Source: Oxalobacter formigenes
GTDB lineage: Bacteria > Pseudomonadota > Gammaproteobacteria > Burkholderiales > Burkholderiaceae_D
DNA length: 64,000 bases
Assembly (NCBI RefSeq): GCF_002127965.1
Contig: NZ_CP018787.1
Location: 2,294,001 to 2,358,000 of the forward strand
Direction of reading: 5' to 3'
Part shown: piece by piece, positions 56,737-64,000 of the stretch
Position numbering within the stretch: position 1 is the stretch's first letter
How the letters are laid out: each line of letters starts with the position of its first letter
Made by a program: the position numbers and the translations under genes
The notes under the pieces: model-generated
What the model saw: only the letters and a program-made list of their open reading frames with translations
Databases searched by the model: none
Told to the model about the DNA's origin: nothing

Positions 56737-58041
56737 TTAAAGTTTCTTCATCAATACTTGCGACTTGCGTTGCCAGTTGTATATCCTTTGCCGGTCTTTC
56801 GGCAGTTCATCCACGCTGGCATAGACGAATCCGCGTCGCAGGAACCAGTGCGCCGTCTGTGTCGTCAAAATGAACAGTGTCTTGAATCCCTGGGCCCGTG
56901 CCCGGTTTTCAATGTGGTGCAGGATTCGTTCACCATCTCCTTCACCCTGAATATCCGGATCGACAATCAGGCAAGCCATTTCCGCCATTTTTTCGGCCGG
57001 GAAAGGATACAGGGCGGCACATCCGAAAATCACTCCATCATGTTCGATCACGGAGAAATTTTCGATCTCACGCTCGAGCAATTCCCGTCCGCGTTTGACG
57101 AGCGTCCCGTTCTCTTCGTAGGGCTCGATCAATTTTAAAATGGAACCGACGTCCTTGATGGTCGCTTCGCGCAAACTTTCGACATTTTCGTATGTCACCA
57201 TCGTTCCGATACCGTCATGCGTGAACAATTCCTGCAAAACGGCTCCGTTCATCGCAAATGGAACGATATGGGCACGCGGCGTTCCGCCGATGCAGGCTTT
57301 TGCGGAATAACGCAGGTAATCTGCAGCTTCTTCTGAAAGATGACCGGTTTTGAGAATTCCCTCGACCTGATGGGAGGTCACTTCGCGCACTTCATTTCCA
57401 TTGATGTCTTTTATGATCGGTGTTTCCGTCATGAATATCAGCTTGTGTGCATGCAGGGCCAGTGCAGCCGACACGGCAACGTCTTCCATTCGCACATTGA
57501 ACGCCTCGCCCGTCGGCGAATAGCCCAATGGGGACAGGAGGATCAGATCACCCTGTGCCAGAATCGGATGGATACTGTCGTATGCTATCTTGCGCACTTT
57601 CCCTGTCCATTTCAGGTCGATCCCGTCCAGAATACCCAAGGGTGTCGCCGTCACGAAATTACCCGACACAATCCGTATTTCCGCATGGGCCATCGGGGTG
57701 TTGGGAAGGCCCTGACTGAACGCCGCCTCGATATCCATCCTGAGCTCACCGGCCGCTTCCTTGGCGCACTCCAGCGCTTCGGGATCCGTTATGCGGCTGC
57801 CGTTATAGTAATGGCTTTTCACATGACGCAATTCCAGCTGTTCCTCAACCTGCGGGCGCGAACCGTGTACCAGAACGACCTTGATGCCCAGCGCATGTAA
57901 CAATGACAAGTCGTGTGCCAGCACGGGAAGCGCCCCCGCCTTGACCAGCTCGCCAGGGAAAGCGACGACAAACGTCTGGCCACGAAACGAATGGATATAA
58001 GGAGCGACGGAACGAAGCCACTCGACGAATTGTTCTTCCAT
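56737..58041 (-). CDS. argA: N-acetylglutamate synthase (classical ArgA)
   Basis: Makes N-acetylglutamate, first step of arginine biosynthesis. 434 residues from ATG 58041; the TTG five codons upstream lacks a ribosome site. Amino-acid kinase-like domain (about 1-290; GQTFVVAFPGELVKAG, VVLVHGSRPQVEEQL) for arginine feedback, then GNAT acetyltransferase (about 300-434; CLIVDPDIQGEGDGERIL, WFLRRGF). Typical two-domain ArgA. Divergent from hrpA, 104 bases apart. Confidence 0.96.
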   Translation of the reverse strand: MEEQFVEWLRSVAPYIHSFRGQTFVVAFPGELVKAGALPVLAHDLSLLHALGIKVVLVHGSRPQVEEQLELRHVKSHYYNGSRITDPEALECAKEAAGELRMDIEAAFSQGLPNTPMAHAEIRIVSGNFVTATPLGILDGIDLKWTGKVRKIAYDSIHPILAQGDLILLSPLGYSPTGEAFNVRMEDVAVSAALALHAHKLIFMTETPIIKDINGNEVREVTSHQVEGILKTGHLSEEAADYLRYSAKACIGGTPRAHIVPFAMNGAVLQELFTHDGIGTMVTYENVESLREATIKDVGSILKLIEPYEENGTLVKRGRELLEREIENFSVIEHDGVIFGCAALYPFPAEKMAEMACLIVDPDIQGEGDGERILHHIENRARAQGFKTLFILTTQTAHWFLRRGFVYASVDELPKDRQRIYNWQRKSQVLMKKL

Positions 58042-58145
58042 ATCGGAATCACCCAAAAATTGATTGAACGTCCGGCGAGTTCCTCTGGCGGACGGTTTTC
58101 ATTAAAAAAGCCATTATGAGACATTAAAACATCTTTACGATTATA

Positions 58146-61100
58146 ATGCGCAGCGACATGAGTGCTTCTGAATCTTTATCCAAAAAACCACGTTTGACTG
58201 CGCATCCGCAACCTGAAAAGGCGGAAAAACCACGCAATCCGCTTCCTGCAATTACCTATCCGGAAGAACTGCCTGTTTCTGCAAAACGCGATGATATTGC
58301 ACGCGCGATACAAAACCATCAGGTCATCGTGGTTTGCGGCGAAACCGGTTCAGGCAAAACGACACAGCTTCCCAAAATCTGTCTGGAACTGGGTCGTGGT
58401 CAAAACGGGTTGATCGGCCATACACAACCCCGCCGGATTGCCGCCAGTTCGACGGCGGGCCGCATTGCCCGTGAACTGAATTCGCCTACGGGTGAAATTG
58501 TCGGCTACAAAATCCGTTTTACCGACAAGTTACAGACAGGCGCTTCCGTCAAACTGATGACAGACGGTATTTTGCTGGCGGAAACGCAAAACGATCGCCT
58601 GCTGAAACAGTACGACACGATCATTATCGATGAAGCGCATGAACGTAGCCTGAACATCGATTTCCTGCTCGGCTATCTGAAACAGCTCTTGCCGAAAAGG
58701 CCCGACCTGAAAATCATCATCACGTCCGCCACCATCGATGCCGAACGTTTTGCAAAACATTTCACGATCGGTGACAAGACCGTTCCGATCATCGAAGTGT
58801 CCGGCCGGCTTTATCCTGTCGAAATCCGCTATCGGCCCATCATCGATGACAAGCCATCCGAAACGTCAGAAAAAAACAGGAACGATCCAAGGCAAAGCCG
58901 TGACCTGATGGATGCGATTGTCGATGCCGTCGACGAACTCTTTCGGACTGGATCGGGCGACACACTCGTTTTCCTGCCCGGTGAGCGGGAAATCCGCGAC
59001 GCGGCGGAAATCCTGAGAAAACATCATCCGGCCCATGTGCAGATTCTGCCGCTCTACGCTCGCCTGTCTGCGCAGGAACAGGAACGGATTTTCAAACCGG
59101 GCAATGGCAGGCGAATCATTCTGGCGACCAACGTCGCTGAAACGTCTCTGACCGTTCCGGGCATCCGCTTTGTCATCGATACCGGACTTGCCCGCGTCAA
59201 ACGTTACAGCTACCGGAACAAGGTCGAGCAGCTGCATATCGAATCCATCGCACAAGCCGCCGCAAACCAGCGTGCAGGTCGTTGCGGTCGTGTCGCTTCC
59301 GGCATTTGCATCCGGCTTTACGATGAACAGGATTACCTGCAACGGCAGCCTTATACGACGCCTGAAATCCTGCGTTCGTCACTCGCCTCCGTCATCCTCA
59401 GGATGAAGTCGTTAAAGCTGGGCGACATTGAAACCTTTCCTTTTCTGGAACCGCCGTTAAAACGCGCGATTGCTGACGGTTACCAGCTTTTGCAGGAACT
59501 GGGAGCGCTCGACGATATGAACCGGATGACGCCGGTCGGACGTGAGCTGGCCCAATTGCCGCTCGATCCGCGTATCGGCAGAATGATTCTGGCTGCGCGT
59601 GACCATCAATGCCTGAAGGAAACACTGATCATTTCGGCTGCCCTGTCCATTCAGGACCCGCGCGACAGGCCTATTGAAGCGCAGGAAGCGGCCGATAACG
59701 CCCATAAAAAATTCGTCGATGTTCGTTCCGAATTCCTGAGCCACCTGAAAATATGGAAATGGTTCGAAGACGCTGTTGAAAACAAGAAATCGAACCGTCT
59801 GTTAAACGAGAACTGCCGTGCCAACTTTCTTTCGCATCTCCGGTTGCGCGAGTGGCGGGACATTCACTCGCAGCTTTTGACGATCGTTCGCGAACGGGGC
59901 TGGCGACTGAATGAAACAGATGCCACATATGAGCAACTACATCTGGCCCTTCTGACCGGACTTTTGGGAAATATCGGGTGTAAAAGCGAAGATTCATCGG
60001 TTTTTCTCGGCGCTCGCGGGATTCGTTTTCAGATCTGGCCCGGTTCTGCATTAGCCCGCAAGAACGGCCGCTGGATTATGGCAGCCGAACTTGTCGATAC
60101 CAGCCGTCTCTACGCCCGCTGCATCGCGCAGATCCAGCCGGAATGGCTGGAAAAAGTCGGCAGCCACTTATTGAAAAAATCATGGGGCGATGCCCACTGG
60201 GAAAAGAAACCGGCACAGGTTACGGCATTCGAACGTGCAACCCTTTATGGACTTGTCGTTTACAGTCACCGGCGCGTTCATTACGGGCATATCAATCCAA
60301 AAGAAGCACGCGACATCTTTATTCGCGAAGCATTGGTAAACGGGGATTTCGAGAGCAAGGCGCCTTTTTACCTGCACAACCAGAAACTGATGCGCGAAAT
60401 CGAAAATCTGGAACACAAATCCCGAAGAACAGACGTGCTGGTAGACGACAGCCTGATTGCCGCCTTCTACGACAAGCATATTCCTGAAACGGTTTTCAAC
60501 GGTTTTTCCTTTGAAAAATGGCTCAAGGAGGCCACACGGGAAAATCCCAAACTGCTGTTTCTGGATCGTGATGACCTGATGCGCCATGAGGCAGCCGGGA
60601 TCACGACCGAGCTTTTCCCCAAAACGTTTTCTCACTCGGGTATCGACATGACTCTGAACTATCATTTCGAGCCCGGCAATCCCCGTGACGGAATTACCCT
60701 GAACATTCCCATCTATGCACTGAACCAGCTCGACGCCCAGCGTTGCGAGTGGCTGGTTTTAGGCATGCTGAAGGAAAAAACCCAGTTGCTGATCAAGTCG
60801 CTCCCGCAAAGAATCCGCCGGAATTGCGTCCCCTTGCCGGAATATTCAGCCGGATTTGTCGATCGTATCCTTGAAAAAAACGCTTTCGGTTCCGGTCCAT
60901 TGGTCGAGGCGCTTATTGAAGACATCCGTTCGGAAACGAACGCTGTTGCAAAAACGGACGACTTCAGACTGGAAACCTTGCCCTCCCATCTTTTCATGAA
61001 TTTCCGGGTAGTCGATGAACATGGAAGAATGCTGGAAATGTCCAGAAACCTTTCCGCTCTTCAGGCAGAGTTCAGTCATGAAGCCCGTTCGTCTTTCCAG

Positions 61101-62057
61101 CAACTGGCTGAAAAACAGGCTCACCGGATTTCAGAAAAGAATCCAAAGGAAACGCCTTCTCCAGCAGCGTTCGCCAGCGCCGGAACAATGGACAAGCCTC
61201 CTGAAAGAATCACGACATGGAACTTTGAACCATTACCTGAACTGCTTGAAATTACCCGGGGCAAACAGACGCTCTTCGGGTATCCTGCTCTGGTTGATAA
61301 AGAAACACATTGTGAAATCGAGGTTTTCGATGAACCCGCACTGGCAAAACAAATGCACCATGCGGGCTTGCGTCGTCTCTTTACCCTGCAACTGAAAGAC
61401 CAGCTCAAATTCCTGTCCAAAAATATCAGCGGCCTGACCCAGATGGGAATGCAGTTCATCAAACTCGGTTCACAGGAAGAATTACGGGACCAGCTCCTGC
61501 AGGCGGCAGTCGATTCCACTTTCATGGTGTCTCCGTTACCGAAGACGCAAACCGAATTCGAGAAACGGAAAAATGAAGGAAAAGCCCGTCTGGGTCTGAT
61601 CGCGAATGAAATCGCCCGGCTGGCATCCCAGATCCTTTCCGAGTACCAGAATCTTCAAAAGAAACTGCCTGCGATCCGCGCGCATGAACAAACGCTGGAA
61701 GATATCAACCAGCAGGTCAGCCAGCTGGTCACCAAACGTTTCATCACCGAAAACGATCTGGAAAGGCTGAAACATTTCCCCCGTTATCTGAAAGCCTGCA
61801 ATGTCCGTATCGACAAATGCCGAAACGAACCGCAAAAAGACAAGGCGCTCATGGGTAGCTGGCAGCAGGTTGCGACACCTTACCAGCGTGCGCTTCGGGA
61901 TTCAAAACAGTCCAAAGCCCGGTTTGACCCGAAAATGCTGGAATATCGCTGGCTTCTGGAAGAGTTGAGAGTATCCCTTTTCGCGCAGGAGTTACGCACT
62001 CCTTTCCCGGTTTCAGTCAAGCGGCTGCAAAAAGTCTGGGATACCCTGCAAAGATAG
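58146..62057 (+). CDS. hrpA: ATP-dependent RNA helicase HrpA
   Basis: DEAH-box helicase, 1303 residues, the usual length. Walker A GETGSGKT (65-72), DEAH (162-165), SATIDAERF, then TSLTVPGIRFVIDTG and QRAGRCGRV for the helicase C domain. HA2/OB-fold and the large DUF3418 C-terminal region follow (from about 700). The start may be the second ATG, four codons later (58158). Acts on stalled ribosomes and RNA structures in E. coli. Single gene, convergent with cysB. Confidence 0.96.
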   Translation: MRSDMSASESLSKKPRLTAHPQPEKAEKPRNPLPAITYPEELPVSAKRDDIARAIQNHQVIVVCGETGSGKTTQLPKICLELGRGQNGLIGHTQPRRIAASSTAGRIARELNSPTGEIVGYKIRFTDKLQTGASVKLMTDGILLAETQNDRLLKQYDTIIIDEAHERSLNIDFLLGYLKQLLPKRPDLKIIITSATIDAERFAKHFTIGDKTVPIIEVSGRLYPVEIRYRPIIDDKPSETSEKNRNDPRQSRDLMDAIVDAVDELFRTGSGDTLVFLPGEREIRDAAEILRKHHPAHVQILPLYARLSAQEQERIFKPGNGRRIILATNVAETSLTVPGIRFVIDTGLARVKRYSYRNKVEQLHIESIAQAAANQRAGRCGRVASGICIRLYDEQDYLQRQPYTTPEILRSSLASVILRMKSLKLGDIETFPFLEPPLKRAIADGYQLLQELGALDDMNRMTPVGRELAQLPLDPRIGRMILAARDHQCLKETLIISAALSIQDPRDRPIEAQEAADNAHKKFVDVRSEFLSHLKIWKWFEDAVENKKSNRLLNENCRANFLSHLRLREWRDIHSQLLTIVRERGWRLNETDATYEQLHLALLTGLLGNIGCKSEDSSVFLGARGIRFQIWPGSALARKNGRWIMAAELVDTSRLYARCIAQIQPEWLEKVGSHLLKKSWGDAHWEKKPAQVTAFERATLYGLVVYSHRRVHYGHINPKEARDIFIREALVNGDFESKAPFYLHNQKLMREIENLEHKSRRTDVLVDDSLIAAFYDKHIPETVFNGFSFEKWLKEATRENPKLLFLDRDDLMRHEAAGITTELFPKTFSHSGIDMTLNYHFEPGNPRDGITLNIPIYALNQLDAQRCEWLVLGMLKEKTQLLIKSLPQRIRRNCVPLPEYSAGFVDRILEKNAFGSGPLVEALIEDIRSETNAVAKTDDFRLETLPSHLFMNFRVVDEHGRMLEMSRNLSALQAEFSHEARSSFQQLAEKQAHRISEKNPKETPSPAAFASAGTMDKPPERITTWNFEPLPELLEITRGKQTLFGYPALVDKETHCEIEVFDEPALAKQMHHAGLRRLFTLQLKDQLKFLSKNISGLTQMGMQFIKLGSQEELRDQLLQAAVDSTFMVSPLPKTQTEFEKRKNEGKARLGLIANEIARLASQILSEYQNLQKKLPAIRAHEQTLEDINQQVSQLVTKRFITENDLERLKHFPRYLKACNVRIDKCRNEPQKDKALMGSWQQVATPYQRALRDSKQSKARFDPKMLEYRWLLEELRVSLFAQELRTPFPVSVKRLQKVWDTLQR

Positions 62058-62069
62058 AGAAAACGTCGT

Positions 62070-63011
62070 TTACAATTCGTAGTCAGAGCCTTCACCGGCC
62101 AAAGCCTTTTCGACCAGCTTGCGATTCAGGTTGGGCGAAATCATTTCGATGAAAGCATAGATGTAACTGCGCAGATAAGCGTTTTTCCGGATAAGGATAC
62201 TGGAACGGCCGGTACCGAACAAATGGCCAACCGGTATTGACCGCAGATTTTTGTCCCGCTCCGCGTCGAATGCCGTTCCGACAATAATACCGACGCCAAG
62301 CCCCAGTTCGACATAGGTCTTGATAACATCGGCATCGATCACTTCAAGCAGAATGTCCGCCTTGATATTGCGTTGTTCGAAAACGCTTTCGATCCGGTTT
62401 CTGCCGTGAAAAACCCTGTCATACGTAATCAGGGGATATTTTGCGATTTCATCCAGAGTCAGCATCCTGGAATCGTTCAAGGGATGGTCCGGTTTGACGA
62501 CCAGATGATATTCCCATTGATGGCACGGCAAGGTGACAAGGCCTTCTATTTCAGGGACACTGGCCGTCACGACAGCCAGGTTGGCCTGATCGAGCAATAC
62601 CATTTCGGCGATATCTTCCACCTTCCGCTGCAATAGCGACAGGCGGACTTTAGGGTATTTCTGCATGAATGCCGGGATGATCTTGGGCAGGAAATAACGT
62701 GCCTGTGTATGTGATGCCGCAATAGTCAGGCTACCGGCATCCTGAGCGGCATACTCCTTGCCGATCCGTTTTAAGTCGTCGATTTCCTGCATGATCAGTT
62801 CGATCGAATTCAGGATCATTCTGCCGGGTTCGGTCAGGCCGCGAATACGTTTTCCATGACGGCGAAAAATATCAACCCCCAGTTCGTCCTCCAGCTCGAT
62901 AATCGCTTTGGACACACCGGGTTGCGAAGTAAACAGGGCTTTTGCGGCATCGGTCAAATTGAAATTCTGTCTGACTGCTTCCCGCACAAAACGTAATTGG
63001 TGCAAATTCAT
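62070..63011 (-). CDS. cysB: CysB-type LysR-family regulator
   Basis: 313 residues. N-terminal winged HTH (MNLHQLRFVREAVRQNFNL, TSQPGVSKAIIELEDELGVDIF) and C-terminal substrate domain with the CysB/Cbl pattern (ASHTQARYFLP, VVKPDHPLNDSRMLTLDEIAKYP). Expected to activate sulfate assimilation and cysteine genes in response to acetylserine; cysE is in this window at 33 kb. Downstream of lptG by 100 bases on the same strand but probably transcribed alone. Confidence 0.93.
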   Translation of the reverse strand: MNLHQLRFVREAVRQNFNLTDAAKALFTSQPGVSKAIIELEDELGVDIFRRHGKRIRGLTEPGRMILNSIELIMQEIDDLKRIGKEYAAQDAGSLTIAASHTQARYFLPKIIPAFMQKYPKVRLSLLQRKVEDIAEMVLLDQANLAVVTASVPEIEGLVTLPCHQWEYHLVVKPDHPLNDSRMLTLDEIAKYPLITYDRVFHGRNRIESVFEQRNIKADILLEVIDADVIKTYVELGLGVGIIVGTAFDAERDKNLRSIPVGHLFGTGRSSILIRKNAYLRSYIYAFIEMISPNLNRKLVEKALAGEGSDYEL

Positions 63012-63111
63012 TGTATTTCTCGTTATATTCAGTCGCGTCTATGATCGCGGCATTTTTTTGCCCGCAGTGAATTTTAAAGCATTCTGAAAGTTCGTGCTGA
63101 CACAGGAAAAG

Positions 63112-64000
63112 CTAGTGCCTTTCCACCCACCAAAGCGCGATAACGGCCGACAGAAAGAACAGTGCACTTGGAATGACAGCTGTTAAAAATGGGGGCCATG
63201 TGTTCAATAATCCGACATGGGAAAACAAATTGTTGATCAGGATAAATGCCACACCGATCATGATACCTGAAAATATTTTCAGGCTGACCCCTCCTGACCG
63301 GAAATGCAGATAGGCAAATGGCAATGCCAGTGCCATCATAACAAATACGGAAAATGGATAAATGATCTTTTTCCAGAAAGCCATCTGATAACTGGTCGCA
63401 TCCTGCTTGTTTTCAACAAGATGTTGATTGTAAATGGCCAATTCATAAGCGGACATCTTGTTGGCATCGACGGAAATGACAGACAGAATATCCGGCGTAA
63501 TATCCGATACCATGATGAGAGAATCCAGTTTTTTTGTATTCAGACTGGGAGCGGAATCAGGAAATTTTTTATTTTTTGTATTGGCTGCCGTCAAATGCGA
63601 TTCGACAACTTCATTCAGTTGCCATTCATGATTTCCAAGATAACGGGCATTTTTTGCAGATACTGTCTTGGTCAATTCAAGATTGTCGTTGAATTCGTAT
63701 AAACGGATCTGCTCAAGTGTTCCATCGGGCTGCATTTTTTTGACGTTCATGAAGCGGGACCCGATCACCGGGCCATCGATTCCATCTTTGCGAATGGTGT
63801 CTTTACTCCACATACCTGTCCGGAATCCATCACCGACGGCGCGACCGATCAGGTTATTCCTGAATTCAGTGGCAACCCGCGCCGAAACCGGTGTTATGAC
63901 TTCTCCGACCAGAAAGGTGAACACCAGAAAAACAAGACCGACCTTTGCCAGCATCCAGCAGGCGTCCAGCGTTGAAAGTGACGAAACCCGCATGATTGTA
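63112..64000 (-). CDS. lptG: LPS export permease LptG, C-terminal part (cut by window end)
   Basis: YjgP/YjgQ-family permease of the LptBFG transporter that extracts lipopolysaccharide from the inner membrane. About 296 residues are visible, and the frame stays open to the window edge; full LptG has about 360-390, so the N-terminus lies beyond. Residues seen: ELxxMRxSS-type segment (MRVSSLSTLD), TM segment (VGLVFLVFTFLVGEVI), a periplasmic beta-jellyroll with IRLYEFNDN, then three C-terminal hydrophobic segments (KIIYPFSVFVMMALALPFAYL onwards) and LWWVERH. I do not treat the internal ATG at 63993 as the start. Confidence 0.92.
   Translation of the reverse strand, partial: TIMRVSSLSTLDACWMLAKVGLVFLVFTFLVGEVITPVSARVATEFRNNLIGRAVGDGFRTGMWSKDTIRKDGIDGPVIGSRFMNVKKMQPDGTLEQIRLYEFNDNLELTKTVSAKNARYLGNHEWQLNEVVESHLTAANTKNKKFPDSAPSLNTKKLDSLIMVSDITPDILSVISVDANKMSAYELAIYNQHLVENKQDATSYQMAFWKKIIYPFSVFVMMALALPFAYLHFRSGGVSLKIFSGIMIGVAFILINNLFSHVGLLNTWPPFLTAVIPSALFFLSAVIALWWVERH

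Overview
The window looks like a core-genome segment of a betaproteobacterium of order Burkholderiales, most likely family Oxalobacteraceae and plausibly Oxalobacter. This is an inference from gene content and order: trxA-rho, cysS-alkA-accA-tilS-lysC, rnr-rlmB-cysE, rpsO-pnp, psd-pssA-leuA, argA next to hrpA, and a CysB-type LysR regulator. Codon use is moderate in GC, apart from one visibly AT-rich block at about 37.6-40.4 kb. No rRNA, CRISPR array, prophage or insertion sequence was seen.

Layout. 1-6.3 kb: the 3' end of pgi, a DUF1254/DUF1214 lipoprotein on the other strand, transaldolase, and a Ca2+-ATPase-like P-type ATPase. 6.3-13.1 kb: an AcrR-type repressor divergent from a complete RND efflux operon (acrA-acrB-oprM), with a recognisable AcrR-type palindrome between them. 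13.5-18.3 kb: trxA, rho, a degenerate rubrerythrin-like protein, a nitronate monooxygenase-like flavoprotein and a two-domain universal stress protein. 18.4-24.2 kb (minus strand): the cysS-alkA-accA-tilS-lysC cluster. 24.5-26.4 kb: ppiB-lpxH-mpg. 26.4-37.3 kb (minus): two tandem giant AsmA-like DUF748 proteins, cysE, rlmB and rnr.

37.4-40.6 kb is the accessory island and the most interesting part. Just beyond an intact tRNA-Leu(CAG) and its terminator sits an AT-rich two-gene unit: a reverse transcriptase of the UG/Abi (defence-associated) kind, followed through an ATGA overlap by a protein with a PD-(D/E)XK nuclease signature. A 50-codon open frame lies just upstream of the RT. The far edge of the island abuts a gene fragment with no start codon, which reads into the start of a PsiF-like gene. 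The island therefore appears to have replaced the front of that gene. The likely job is anti-phage defence, but that is inference.

40.6-50.2 kb: PsiF, GltS-type glutamate transporter, TrmB, a quinone oxidoreductase, pnp-rpsO, two paralogous lipoproteins, and leuA with a possible leucine-rich leader peptide. 50.5-52.0 kb: pssA and psd for phosphatidylethanolamine synthesis. 52.3-56.7 kb: a proteostasis cluster (hsp20-lon, then on the other strand a PEBP protein, a second hsp20 and yggX), with a sigma32-like promoter before the first hsp20. 56.7-64 kb: argA, hrpA, cysB and the 5'-truncated (window edge) lptG.
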